Notes: generated from the sequence alone by a model not told the origin. A stretch of DNA of 64,000 nt from Streptomyces tuirus (GCA_018195615.1 JAGTPG010000002.1:5139501-5203500), one strand, 5' to 3'. Positions 29,787 to 38,611 are shown, counted from the stretch's first letter. A program made the numbers and translations.

Positions 29787-29876
29787 GTACGGGCCTGCCT
29801 CTCGTTCGGCTCTCGGTCTGCCGGGGAGGCGTGCCGCCGGGTTCGGCGGCACGCCGTGGTGCGGTGCGGAGACTCC

Positions 29877-30419
29877 CTAAGGGGCGTTGACGAAGGCGAG
29901 CTTCACGGTGCCGTCGCACCGCCCGCCCGCGTCGTCCCAGTACCGGTAGGCGGTCTCGGCGACGAGCAGCGGCTCTCCACCCGGCCGGCGCCGCTCCACG
30001 GAGAGGAATTCGATCTCTCCCGAGAAGGAACGCGCGTTGATGGGCCGCCGGAAGTTGCCGCTGAACCGGGCGATGAGGATGTCGGGCAGCTGGTGGCGCC
30101 AGTAGTCGTCCAGCGTCCAGCCGGCGAACTCCTCCATCAGCCCCTCTTTCACCGCCTTGGCGACGGTGTAATACATCATCTGGTTGTAGCTGATGTTGAC
30201 TTCGACGGCGTTGAGGTGGCCGGTGTCGTCGATGTAGCAGGACTCCGGGATGGCCAGTTCGCAGCGGGCCGTCGTGCGGCCGTCCCGGGTGCTCACCTCC
30301 GCGGATCTCAGGTACTTGCAGTTCGCCTTGTACGGCCGCAGGACCTGGGCCAGGAGTTCGTCGTCGTTGGCGTGGTCCTGCGGCAACGGCCTGTCCCGGG
30401 TCGACGTGTGCGCGGTCAT
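29877..30419 (-). CDS. scoD: FcoT-like thioesterase-fold protein of the isonitrile pathway (ScoD homologue)
   Basis: A 180-residue hot-dog-fold protein of the FcoT/Rv0098 family: LLAQVLRPYKANCKYLRSAEV (overlapping pieces), LNAVEVNISYNQMMYYTVAKA and LIARFSGNFRRPINA are its hallmarks. In sco and mycobacterial systems it adds glycine to the beta carbon of an alpha,beta-unsaturated acyl-ACP (Michael addition) and can release the product by hydrolysis, giving the substrate for ScoE. Its start overlaps the scoE stop by 4 bases. The gene is intact. Confidence 0.9.
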   Translation of the reverse strand: MTAHTSTRDRPLPQDHANDDELLAQVLRPYKANCKYLRSAEVSTRDGRTTARCELAIPESCYIDDTGHLNAVEVNISYNQMMYYTVAKAVKEGLMEEFAGWTLDDYWRHQLPDILIARFSGNFRRPINARSFSGEIEFLSVERRRPGGEPLLVAETAYRYWDDAGGRCDGTVKLAFVNAP

Positions 30420-31300
30420 GCGGCCTCGTCGTAGAGCTTGTGCTCGTCGTGGACGGTCACCCGGAAGGAGACGGTCGGTTCCGGGGTGGTGGTGTGCCGG
30501 GCACGGTGGATCAGGCTTCGGTTGTCCCAGAGGAGAAGGTCACCCTTCTCGAAGGTCTGCAGGTGGATGTTGGGGTGGCCGAAGGTGTCGTCGAGCTGGC
30601 CGGTGGCCTCGAACAGCCGGTGCAGCAGGTCGGATTCCAGCGGCTTGCCGTGCTCGTCCTCGATGCCGATGGTGAAGCCCTCGCTGATGTAGAGGACCGT
30701 CTCGCCCGTCATCGGGTGGGTGAAGGTCGTCGGCTTCACGACCGGCGGGGTCTTGGTGTCCACCTCCTCGATGATTTCGGAGATCGGCCGGTAGACGTCC
30801 GAGGGGCGGATCTTGAAGTACTTGCGCACCGAGTGGCGGGAGAAGGTGTCGGCCGCTTCCTTCTTCAGGTCGTCGGGGAGGGCCTCATAGGCCTTGCCCA
30901 TGTCGATGAAGTAGGTGCCGCGGTTCTTCTCCGGGACGACCTGCGGGTAGATGAACGTGAGGCCGAACGGGTCCGGCATGAACTGGTAGTCGGCGTGCCA
31001 GAACTTGCCGGTCTTCGGCACCCCTATCTGCTTGCCGTCCTCCGGCACGTTCGAGGAGACGAATATCTCCTCGACCTCGGGGTGCTTGTACATCGGCTCG
31101 TAGTACGTCTCGGGGCGGCCGAACAGCTCGCCGAGCGCCAGGAACTGACGTGGCGCCAGGTCCTGGTTCTTCAGGACGACGATCTTCCTGGTGTAGACGG
31201 CCGCCTTGATGGCGTCGATGTCCGCCGGCGAGGCGGCCGTGTGGTCGAACCCTTCGACCGTGGCGCCGATCTCCTGGCCCGTGACTTCGTTGATCTGCAT
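30416..31300 (-). CDS. scoE: Fe(II)/2-oxoglutarate isonitrile synthase (ScoE/Rv0097 homologue)
   Basis: A 294-residue TauD-type dioxygenase that converts an N-carboxymethyl (glycine) adduct into an isonitrile by oxidative decarboxylation. The iron ligands are His102 and Asp104 (WHADYQF) and His265 (LIHRARH); Arg280 should bind 2-oxoglutarate. Relative to the ScoE numbering I recall, all substrate and metal residues fall at a constant offset of 30: Tyr66, Tyr67, Tyr71, Arg127, Lys163, Arg165, His265, His269 and Arg280. This separates it from ordinary taurine dioxygenases. ATG 31300 follows AGAGAGCAGGGACC. It is coupled to scoD by an ATGA overlap. Confidence 0.93.
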   Translation of the reverse strand: MQINEVTGQEIGATVEGFDHTAASPADIDAIKAAVYTRKIVVLKNQDLAPRQFLALGELFGRPETYYEPMYKHPEVEEIFVSSNVPEDGKQIGVPKTGKFWHADYQFMPDPFGLTFIYPQVVPEKNRGTYFIDMGKAYEALPDDLKKEAADTFSRHSVRKYFKIRPSDVYRPISEIIEEVDTKTPPVVKPTTFTHPMTGETVLYISEGFTIGIEDEHGKPLESDLLHRLFEATGQLDDTFGHPNIHLQTFEKGDLLLWDNRSLIHRARHTTTPEPTVSFRVTVHDEHKLYDEAA

Positions 31301-31327
31301 GGTCCCTGCTCTCTGTGTCGGCTGTGG

Positions 31328-31564
31328 CTACTGGGCGAGCTTGGAGTCGATGAGCTCGGTGGTGGCGCCGAGGGTGAGGTCTTCCTGGAGCTCGTTGTCG
31401 TCGATGGGAACGCCGAGGTCACGCTCGATGCGCATGCTGATCTCGACCATGGTCAGCGAGTCGACATCCAGCTGGGCGAAGGTGACGTCCGGGCCGATCC
31501 GGTCCTGCGGTGCGTCGTGCAGTTTCGTGACGATCTCGACCAGCTGGTCGTAGGTGGTGCTCAT
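31328..31564 (-). CDS. Second acyl carrier protein, paired with KASIII
   Basis: A 78-residue acyl carrier protein with the canonical DVDSLTMVEI site (Ser about residue 36), an acidic helix II and the usual start YDQLVEIVTKLHDA. It is much closer to type II fatty-acid/polyketide ACPs than to ScoB. The start ATG 31564 overlaps the KASIII stop by 4 bases, so the two are co-translated. The five-gene core pathway has only ScoB, so this ACP is an extra partner, probably carrying the chain made by the KASIII enzyme. Confidence 0.85.
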   Translation of the reverse strand: MSTTYDQLVEIVTKLHDAPQDRIGPDVTFAQLDVDSLTMVEISMRIERDLGVPIDDNELQEDLTLGATTELIDSKLAQ

Positions 31565-32655
31565 GACGCTTGCGTTCCTCCTGTGTTGTGGGGGGTGTCG
31601 ATCCGGGACAGGGCGGGCCAGGTCAGGAGGCAGGACCCCCAGGTGAGGCCGCCTCCGAAGGCGGTGAGCAGCATGCGTTCGCCCGGCTGGACGGTGTGTC
31701 GGGTGGCCGCGTCGGCCAGGGCGAGCGGGATGGACGCGGCGCCTGTGTTCCCCACGGACTCGACGTTGGTGACCAGCCGTTCCGGGGGAAGTCCGAGGTC
31801 CTCCGCCACCGAGCGCAGGATGCGCAGGTTCGCCTGGTGGGGGACGAGACGGTCGATGTCCTCGACTTTGCAGTCGGCCATGGTGAGCGTGGCCTGGGCC
31901 GAAGCCGTCATGCGCGTGACCGCGTGACGGAAGACCTCCTTGCCGCGCATGGCGAAGTAACGGTCCTGCGGATCCGCCTCACCGGGTGTCGACCGCTGAC
32001 GCGAACCGCCGGCCGCCACCATGATCAGCTCTTCGCCCGTGCCGTCGCTGCCGAGGTCGAAGTGGCCGACGGCGCCGGGTTCGTCGGCACGTCCGCCCCG
32101 CAGGACCACGGCCCCCGCCCCGTCGCCGAAAATGATCGCGTTGGTGCGGTCGTGCGGGTCGACGATCGTGGAGTAGGTGTCCGCGCCGATGAGCAGCACG
32201 CGTGTGGCCACCCCGGCCGTGATCAGACTCGCGGCCGAGGCGAGTCCGTAGACGAACCCGGTGCAGACGGCGCTGATGTCGAAGGCCGCGGCGCCCCTGA
32301 GGCCGAGTCGGCTCGCCACGAGCGGGGCGGTGGCAGGGCAGGAGCGGTCAGGGGTCGTCGTGGCGACGACCACGGCGTCCACGTCGTCCGTGCCGGCGGA
32401 CCGCAGCGCGCGGCGTCCCGCCTCCACCGCGAGATCGGACGTGGCCTGGCCGGGCTCCGCGATGTGGCGCCGGCTGATTCCGGTACGGGTCCGGATCCAG
32501 GCATCGCTGGTGTCGAGTCGTCGGGAGAGTTCTTCGTTGGTCACGACGCGGGGCGGCAGCCAGCTCCCCAGCCCGCACAGGACGGCGGCCCGGCCGGACG
32601 GCGAGGGAGGCGGCGGCATCGGCGTACCGAACGGTCGGTCAGGCGTGCTGGACAC
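31561..32655 (-). CDS. Beta-ketoacyl-ACP synthase III family enzyme in the isonitrile operon
   Basis: A 364-residue FabH-like condensing enzyme: SWLPPRVVTNEELSRRLDTS, TRTGISRRHIAEPGQATS, the nucleophile Cys in SAVCTGFVYGLASA, His in RLVPHQANLRIL and Asn in NVESVGNTGAASIP, i.e. a complete Cys-His-Asn triad. It should start an acyl chain by condensing an acyl-CoA with malonyl-ACP, or transfer an acyl group. GTG 32655 follows AAGGAG. Placed first in the isonitrile gene string after the exporter, it may supply a short acyl starter for scoC/scoB. That function is inferred from position. Confidence 0.88.
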   Translation of the reverse strand: MSSTPDRPFGTPMPPPPSPSGRAAVLCGLGSWLPPRVVTNEELSRRLDTSDAWIRTRTGISRRHIAEPGQATSDLAVEAGRRALRSAGTDDVDAVVVATTTPDRSCPATAPLVASRLGLRGAAAFDISAVCTGFVYGLASAASLITAGVATRVLLIGADTYSTIVDPHDRTNAIIFGDGAGAVVLRGGRADEPGAVGHFDLGSDGTGEELIMVAAGGSRQRSTPGEADPQDRYFAMRGKEVFRHAVTRMTASAQATLTMADCKVEDIDRLVPHQANLRILRSVAEDLGLPPERLVTNVESVGNTGAASIPLALADAATRHTVQPGERMLLTAFGGGLTWGSCLLTWPALSRIDTPHNTGGTQAS

Positions 32656-32753
32656 AACAACTCCTTGGTGCTCCCGTAGCGGATGGCGAGATCTCAGGAC
32701 CGACGGGGACGGGGCGTTCCTGAGGGCGGACCAGGGGAGGTCCGCTGCGGCTG

Positions 32754-34157
32754 TCAGCGGGCCGGGCGCTTCTGGAAGAGCAGCAGCAAGGCCACGGCGC
32801 CGAGACAGATCCCGGCCGCGATGACGTAGACGGCGTCCCGAATCCCGCCGAGCAGTTCGGTCGTGGTCAGGCCCTGGCTCCCGGTGCCCGCGACGGCGAC
32901 CAGCACGGCCAGTCCCACGGCACCGCCCACCTGCAGCGTCGTCGAGGCCAGCCCCGATGCGATGCCCTGGTCCTGGGCGCGGATCCCCGACGCGGCCGCG
33001 ATCCACATGCCGGTCCATGCGGCGCCCTGCCCGAGGCTCAGCAGCACGATCCCGGGCAGCAGGCGCAGATAGGAACCGTCGGCGCCGAGAGCGAGGCCGA
33101 GCAGCAGGGTGCCGGCGGCTCCCAGCGCCATACTCCCCAGCAGCGTCGTGCGCAGCCCCAGGGCGGCCACGGCCTTCTCACCCGCCTTCGTGCCGGCGGC
33201 CACGACCACGGCGGGTATCAGGAAGGCCGCTCCGGTCGCCATCGGGCTGTAACCGTGCACGGTCTGGAACAAGAGGGTCAGGAAGTACGGCAGCGAGCTG
33301 AACGTGGCACTGAACAGCGCGGTCAACGCCATGGCGGCCAGCAGGCCGCGGTGGCTGAACAGGTGTCCTGGCGTCAGCGGGGCACGCGTGCGGGTCTCCG
33401 TGACGGCGAAGAGGGACAGCGAGGTCACCGAGAGGACCGCGCAGACAAGGACGCCGCGGCTGCCCCAGCCGGCTTCCGGGGCGTGGATGAGCACGAAGAC
33501 GAGCAAGGTGACGCCCGCGGTGGCGGTCAGGGCGCCCAGGAGGTCGAAGTCCCTTTGCCGGGGCCGTGGCCCGTCCCCGGGGAAGAGGAGCGCTCCGGCC
33601 AGGGCGATGCCGCCGGCCAGCGGAACGTTGACGAGGAACACCGCCGGCCAGCCGAAGGCGTCCACGAGCACACCGCCCAGCAGCGAACCGAAGCACAGGC
33701 CTCCGGCTCCGGCGGCCCCCCAGGCGGCCAACGCCCGGTTACGGATGGGGCCCTCCTCGTAGAGAGTGTTGATCAGCGACAGCGCGGCGGGGAACAGCAG
33801 CGAGCCGCCGATGCCCTGCACCGCGCGCACCGCGACCAGGACCCCCGCCGACTCCGACAGCCCGCCCACCAGGGAGGAGACCGCGTACAGCAGGGCGCCG
33901 GCGATGAAGATCCTGCGCCGTCCCAGCAGGTCGGTGGCGCGGCCGCCGAGGAGCAGGAAACCGCCGGTCGTCACGACGTAGGCGCTGACCACCCACTGGA
34001 GGTCCTGCCCGGAGAAGCCGAGCGCGCTGCCGATGCCGGGGAGGGCGACATAGACGATGCTGTAGTCGAGTGAGATGACCAGCTGCGCGACGGCCAGGAC
34101 GAACAGTGGAAGTCCGAGGCGCCGGCGGGCCGGCGTGGACAGCGTTTTCACAGGCAT
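32754..34157 (-). CDS. MFS drug/metabolite exporter (DHA2, 14-span type)
   Basis: A 467-residue DHA2-family transporter: LDYSIVYVALPGIGSALGFS (span 1, motif D1), GGRATDLLGRRRIFIAGAL (motif A), RAVQGIGGSLLFPAALSLI (motif B) and FGSLLGGVLVDAFGWPAVFLVN (motif C, drug:H+ antiporter), followed by ten more hydrophobic spans. It is the promoter-proximal gene of the minus-strand run, 98 bases ahead of the KASIII gene. The obvious role is export of the isonitrile lipopeptide. The gene is intact. Confidence 0.88.
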   Translation of the reverse strand: MPVKTLSTPARRRLGLPLFVLAVAQLVISLDYSIVYVALPGIGSALGFSGQDLQWVVSAYVVTTGGFLLLGGRATDLLGRRRIFIAGALLYAVSSLVGGLSESAGVLVAVRAVQGIGGSLLFPAALSLINTLYEEGPIRNRALAAWGAAGAGGLCFGSLLGGVLVDAFGWPAVFLVNVPLAGGIALAGALLFPGDGPRPRQRDFDLLGALTATAGVTLLVFVLIHAPEAGWGSRGVLVCAVLSVTSLSLFAVTETRTRAPLTPGHLFSHRGLLAAMALTALFSATFSSLPYFLTLLFQTVHGYSPMATGAAFLIPAVVVAAGTKAGEKAVAALGLRTTLLGSMALGAAGTLLLGLALGADGSYLRLLPGIVLLSLGQGAAWTGMWIAAASGIRAQDQGIASGLASTTLQVGGAVGLAVLVAVAGTGSQGLTTTELLGGIRDAVYVIAAGICLGAVALLLLFQKRPAR

Positions 34158-34644
34158 TGCGCTGAGTGCTCCCCCTATGAGACCGCCGCCCTAGGAATCG
34201 GGACGGCGAGTGACCCAGGGATCGTGGCTCACTCCATACGGTGCGAACAAGCATGCCCCCCTCGTTTTCGGACTGGCTTGCGCATCGCTTGTCAGCTCAG
34301 CTCCCCTGATGCTTGAACCGTGAAATTTTGGAGTGACTTCCCCGGCGGCGCGGCGGGTGAGGGGGTTCCCCTTTCGATGAGTCGGCCCGGCGCGTGCTCC
34401 GGTTCCGGACTTCAGAGCCAAATATCGGCACGTCAGGGATGGCTGATTCATATGCCCTCTAAATTGATTTGACGGCACCTCAGATATCGTTCTCGCCGAC
34501 TCCTCGCGCGGTATTTCGGAACGCGCAACGTTATATTCATACGGAGTCGGATGGCGAGCCCGGTTGGTTCCCGGACGTGCTCAGGTTTTTTGTCACAGGC
34601 TCGAAGTGGACCATTCGTCAGGTACCCCCCTACCGTATGCAGAC
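34158..34644. promoter_or_regulatory. Divergent control region between isonitrile operon and copper genes
   Basis: This 487-base gap, markedly AT-richer than its surroundings, separates the minus-strand isonitrile run from the plus-strand copper genes. AT-rich stretches include AAATTTTGGAG (34323 on), CCAAATATCGG (34418 on) and GCAACGTTATATTCATACGG near 34530, whose TATATT could be a -10 box for the plus-strand genes. The GTACCCCCCTACCGTA segment at 34622-34637 resembles the C-tract half-sites of CsoR-type copper operators. No convincing start for an extra gene is seen. Confidence 0.5.
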
Positions 34645-34869
34645 ATGGAAAAGTCGAAGCGCAGTTTCATGGTGCCCCCGGCCTTACTGGGGTTCGTCGT
34701 CCTGTTGGCGTCGCTGACGGCGCTGTCGTACGCCGTCGGGCGGGTGGCGGGTCCGGTGGCCCCGGGCATGCACCGGACCGTGCCGGATTCCGAACAGAAC
34801 CAGGAGCCGGGCATGCCGGGCATGCACGGTCTGGGTCCCGTCGACCGCCAGGCGCAGGTGGGCCGATGA
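34645..34869 (+). CDS. Small membrane-anchored Met/His-bearing protein upstream of copA
   Basis: A 74-residue protein with one N-terminal span (FMVPPALLGFVVLLASLTALSY, in overlapping pieces) and an external tail carrying PGMHRTVP and PGMPGMHGLG, i.e. a spaced Met/His set suited to Cu(I). ATG 34645 is the first after the divergent region; its stop overlaps the copA ATG (ATGA at 34866), so the two are translationally coupled. It may be a copper-handing accessory of the ATPase, but I know no named family for it. Confidence 0.65.
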   Translation: MEKSKRSFMVPPALLGFVVLLASLTALSYAVGRVAGPVAPGMHRTVPDSEQNQEPGMPGMHGLGPVDRQAQVGR

Positions 34870-37133
34870 CCAGTGCCGATCACCGTCCGGCGACGGACAC
34901 CTCGGTGATGACGACCGATCTGCTGGTCGGCGGGATGACGTGCGCCGCCTGCGTGGGCCGGGTGGAGAAGAAGCTGGGCCGCGTCGAGGGAGTGACGGCA
35001 ACGGTCAACCTGGCCACCGGGCAGGCCCGGGTCTCGCACCCCTCGTCGGTGACCGCGCATCAGCTGATCTCCGTGGTCGAGAGCGCCGGCTACACCGCCG
35101 AACTCCCCCCGGAGGAAGCCGAGGAGCCCGGCCGGGACGCCTCCGGCGACCCGTCGGAGGCAGGAGCCGGCGACCGGGGCCGGTTGCTGATCACGGCCCT
35201 GTTGTCGGTGCCCGTCCTGGTGCTCTCCATGGTCCCGGCCCTGCAGTTCACCTACTGGCAGTGGCTGTGCTTCAACCTCGCCGCCCCGGTCGTCGGGTGG
35301 AGCGCCTGGCCGTTCCACGAGCGGGCGTTCAAGGGCCTACGGCACGCCACGGCGACCATGGACACCTTGGTCTCGCTGGGCGTACTGGCTGCCTTCGCCT
35401 GGTCCACCTACGCCCTCTGGTTCGGAGGCGCGGGTGAACCAGGCATGCGCATGCCGTTCAACCTCTTTCCCGAGGCCGACGCCGGCGGCGCGCACCTGTA
35501 CCTCGAAGCGGCCGTGAGTGTGCCGCTGTTCGTACTGGCCGGCCGATACCTGGAGGCGCGCGCCAAGGAGGGCACGGGATCGGCCTTGCGCGCGTTGGCC
35601 GAACTCGGTGCCAAGGACGTCGAGCTGCGGGAAGGCGACCAGGGCCGCCGGGTCCCGGTCTCCGAACTCCGGGTCGGACAGGAATTCCTGGTGCGGCCCG
35701 GTGAGAAGGTCGCCACGGACGGCACCGTCACCGAGGGCAGTTCCGCCCTGGACCTTTCGCTGGTGACGGGCGAGAGCACTCCGGTGGAGGTCGGGCCGGG
35801 GTCGGCCGTCGTCGGTGCCGCCGTCAACGTCGGCGGGATGGTGGTGGTCCGGGCCACGGCGGTCGGTGCCGACACGCAGCTCGCCCGTATCACCAAGCTG
35901 GTGAGCGACGCCCAGGCGGGCAAGGCCCGCATCCAGCGGCTGGCCGACGCGGTCGCCGGTGTCTTCGTGCCCGCGATCGTGACGGTGGCGTGCACGGTTC
36001 TGGGTTTCTGGCTCGGCGCAGGAGCGGATGCCGAGGCCGCCGTCACCGCGGCGGTCGCCGTGCTCGTCGTCGCCTGCCCCTGCGCGCTCGGTCTGGCCAC
36101 GCCCACGGCCTTCATGGCCGCCACGGGACGCGGCGCACAGCTCGGGGTGCTGCTCCGAGGGCCGGAAGCACTGGAGCGGCTGCGGCACATCGACACGGTG
36201 GTCTTCGACAAGACCGGAACGCTCACCACCGGACGCATGGCTCTCACCGAGACGACGGCGACGCCCGGGGTGGACACCGCGGAGATCCTTCGGCTGGCCG
36301 GAGCGGTCGAGTACGGCTCGGAGCATCCCATCGGCCGCGCCATCGTCGCCGCGGCCCGCCAAGCGGCGGACGACGACCCGCTGCCCTCCGTGACCGGCTT
36401 CCGCGCCGTGCCCGGCGTGGGAGTCAGCGGCGATGTGGACGGCTGCCAGGTCTTCGTGGGGCGCCCGCGGGAGGGCGTCCGGCTCCCTGACGGTCTGCGG
36501 CAGGCCCTGGGCCGCGCCGAGGACGCCGCACGGACAGCCGTCGTGGTCGAGAAGGACCGCCGCCCCATCGGTGTCCTCGCCGTCGGAGACACGCTGCGGC
36601 CCTCCAGCGAGGCCGCCGTGCGACAACTGCGCGCGTTGGGCATCGAGCCCATTCTCGTGACCGGTGACGGACCGGCCGCCGCCCGGGCCGTGGCCGAGCG
36701 CGTGGGAATCGAAGAGGTCCACGCCCAGGTCACCCCGGAAGGAAAGACCGACATCGTCACGAAACTGAGGGAGGAGGGCCGGCGGGTGGCGGTCATCGGC
36801 GACGGCGTCAACGACGCCGCCGCCCTTGCCTCCGCCGACCTGGGAATCGCCATGGGCGGCGGCACCGACGCGGCGATCGGCGCTGCCGACATCACGCTCG
36901 TTCGTGAGGACATGCAGGCGGTGGTCGCGGCCGTGCGGCTCACCCGCCGCACCCTGACCACCATCCGCGCCAACCTCGCCTGGGCGTTCGGCTACAACGT
37001 CGTCACCGTCCCGCTGGCCGCGACGGGGTGGCTCAACCCGATGTTCGCCGCTGTCGCGATGTCCGCGAGTTCCGTCCTCGTGGTCGCCAACAGCCTGCGC
37101 CTGAGGGCCTACTCGCAGGAGGGAACCCGATGA
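34866..37133 (+). CDS. copA: Cu(I)-translocating P1B-type ATPase (CopA-like)
   Basis: A 755-residue heavy-metal P-type ATPase. One N-terminal heavy-metal-binding domain has GGMTCAACVGR (CxxC at 26-29). The membrane metal site is CPC at 404-406 in ACPCALGLATP, the phosphorylation site DKTGTLTTG is at Asp448, followed by the P1B HP motif SEHPIGRAIV and the hinge GDGVNDAAALAS. TGES is present in SLVTGESTPVEV. The CPC and CxxC set is typical of Cu(I) pumps. It sits between two candidate copper-binding proteins and is divergent from the isonitrile operon; mycobacterial isonitrile clusters are likewise near ctpB. Export is the default direction, but delivery to cuproenzymes is possible. Confidence 0.92.
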   Translation: MTSADHRPATDTSVMTTDLLVGGMTCAACVGRVEKKLGRVEGVTATVNLATGQARVSHPSSVTAHQLISVVESAGYTAELPPEEAEEPGRDASGDPSEAGAGDRGRLLITALLSVPVLVLSMVPALQFTYWQWLCFNLAAPVVGWSAWPFHERAFKGLRHATATMDTLVSLGVLAAFAWSTYALWFGGAGEPGMRMPFNLFPEADAGGAHLYLEAAVSVPLFVLAGRYLEARAKEGTGSALRALAELGAKDVELREGDQGRRVPVSELRVGQEFLVRPGEKVATDGTVTEGSSALDLSLVTGESTPVEVGPGSAVVGAAVNVGGMVVVRATAVGADTQLARITKLVSDAQAGKARIQRLADAVAGVFVPAIVTVACTVLGFWLGAGADAEAAVTAAVAVLVVACPCALGLATPTAFMAATGRGAQLGVLLRGPEALERLRHIDTVVFDKTGTLTTGRMALTETTATPGVDTAEILRLAGAVEYGSEHPIGRAIVAAARQAADDDPLPSVTGFRAVPGVGVSGDVDGCQVFVGRPREGVRLPDGLRQALGRAEDAARTAVVVEKDRRPIGVLAVGDTLRPSSEAAVRQLRALGIEPILVTGDGPAAARAVAERVGIEEVHAQVTPEGKTDIVTKLREEGRRVAVIGDGVNDAAALASADLGIAMGGGTDAAIGAADITLVREDMQAVVAAVRLTRRTLTTIRANLAWAFGYNVVTVPLAATGWLNPMFAAVAMSASSVLVVANSLRLRAYSQEGTR

Positions 37134-37612
37134 ACTCGCGGCTGACCGGCGGTGCCGTACGTGCCGCCCTGGTGCCTCTGGGAACGTGCGTGGCAGCGCT
37201 GCTGCTGCTGACCGCCTACACGGCGACGGGCGCGGCCGGGGATCCGCCCCCGCGGATCAGTGTCAGCAACGGGCGGATCTTCATGCCGTCCAACCCCCAG
37301 AGCACAGCGGCCTTCTTCGACATCAGCAACACCGGAGCCGCTGAGGACGTCCTGGAGTCCGTCTCCTCACCCGAGCTCGGCATCACCATGTTCAACCGGA
37401 GAGTCACGAAGGACGGCGCGGGGCGCATGGAGTCGCTCAACACGATCAGGATCCCCGCGGGCGGCGTCGTGCGCATGAGCCCGTACTCGGTCGATGTGAT
37501 GATCTACGACCCGCCGAAGCTGAAGCCCGGCGACAAGGTGCCCTTCGACCTGTGGTTCCGCTACTCCGGCCGGGTGCGGGTCGACGCGGTGGCCACCCCA
37601 CCGCAGTGGTGA
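37130..37612 (+). CDS. PCuAC-like exported protein with an altered metal site
   Basis: A 160-residue protein with an N-terminal span/signal (RAALVPLGTCVAALLLLTAY) and a DUF461/PCuAC-like beta domain: RISVSNGRIFMPSNPQSTAAFFDISN, SSPELGITMFNRRVTKDGAGRM and RMSPYSVDVMIYDPPKLKPGDKV (each in shorter pieces). In classic PCuAC the copper ligands are two His and two Met; here the positions usually His read Asn/Phe and Ser, leaving mainly Met. It could bind Cu(I) through methionines only, or have another role. ATG 37130 overlaps the copA stop (ATGA), so it is coupled to copA. Confidence 0.75.
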   Translation: MNSRLTGGAVRAALVPLGTCVAALLLLTAYTATGAAGDPPPRISVSNGRIFMPSNPQSTAAFFDISNTGAAEDVLESVSSPELGITMFNRRVTKDGAGRMESLNTIRIPAGGVVRMSPYSVDVMIYDPPKLKPGDKVPFDLWFRYSGRVRVDAVATPPQW

Positions 37613-37680
37613 CGTGGCGCCCGCGGTGACGGGGCGCCCGGGGTGACGGGCCGCCTGTGGTGACGGGGCCGCCGCCCTGT
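37613..37680. repeat. Short imperfect tandem repeat GGTGACGGGGC-like
   Basis: Between the PCuAC-like stop and the hydroxylase stop, a 14-18 base unit containing GTGACG, GGGC/GGCC and CGCC recurs about four times (37612-37675). It lies between convergent genes, so it may be terminator debris; no coding function is seen. Confidence 0.5.
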
Positions 37681-38431
37681 CACCCCTCGCCCATCAGCTT
37701 GCGGATCTCGGTGATGAGCGCGACGAGCGCTTCCCGCTCGGGGAGGGTGGTCTCCGGGTGCCACAGGTCGACGAGCAGGCAGGTGCGCGGGCGGGTCCCG
37801 CGGTTCCACGCCTCGTGCTCGAAGGAGTAGTCGAAGAGCAGGCACTTTCCCTCCTGCCACGACCGGGTCTCGCCCGCGACCGTGATGCCGCAGTCCTCGG
37901 GATGTCGACAGCGAGGTGCAGGTTGATGCTGAAGTTCCACAGGTCGCAGTGTGGAGCGATCGACGCATCGGGGAGCAGGGTGGAGAAGTGGCACTCGAGG
38001 AGGGGGCAGAGCTTCCCCGTGTCGACGGCCTCCTCCTTCAGGACCTGGAAGGCGGTCGGCACCGTGTCGGCCGACTCGTCCACCAGCCCGCCCTGGCGGA
38101 ACAGGTAGAGGGCCTGCCAGTCCGACTGCCGGGTCAGGTAGTGCTCGTAGTCGGAGAACGCGTTCCGCCGGGCGGCCCAGGCCGCCTCCAACTCCTTCTT
38201 GATCACAGAGTGGTTGCTCTCGAAGGCGTGCACCACGGGAGCTAATTCCGGGTGGCCGTACGGATCGTGCCAAGGCTGCTGCGAAATGCCCGGCAGAATC
38301 CACTTGGCGCCCTTTTGGAGCGGGTGACGCTCCTGCTTGCCCGACTCCATCATCTGCTCGACCCGAGCAAGCGAATCGGTTCCGTACTCACTCCTGATCG
38401 CGGCGAAGGCGTTCTCTATCTCCGGGGTCAT
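37680..38431 (-). CDS. Aspartyl/asparaginyl beta-hydroxylase family protein (one frameshift)
   Basis: An AspH-family Fe(II)/2-oxoglutarate oxygenase of about 250 residues. WILPGISQQPWHDPYGHP is followed by the cupin-like core: LLPDASIAPHCDLWNFSINLHLAVDIP with the first His, and LLFDYSFEHEAWNRGTRPRTCLLVDLWHP with the second His and the Arg that binds 2-oxoglutarate. Bacterial relatives hydroxylate amino acids, peptides or lipopeptide acyl chains. The frame breaks near 37903 (VDIP to EDCGITVAGE) and is repaired by one base. ATG 38431 starts MTPEIENAF. Convergent with the copper genes and close to the isonitrile operon, it is a candidate tailoring enzyme; that is inference. Confidence 0.82.
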
Positions 38432-38611
38432 CAGATCTCCAGGGTTTCGAGCCTTACGGTGCCCTGCATACCGTGTGGAGGGTACACAGGCCGTGCTCTT
38501 CCTGTCCCGGGGAGAAAGCACGGGACGGCTTTTGCGCCCCTTGTACTTCCCATGACTCGGGATTCTCACTGACTCCGGGAACCAACGGGCACGAAAATTC
38601 GACATCTTATA

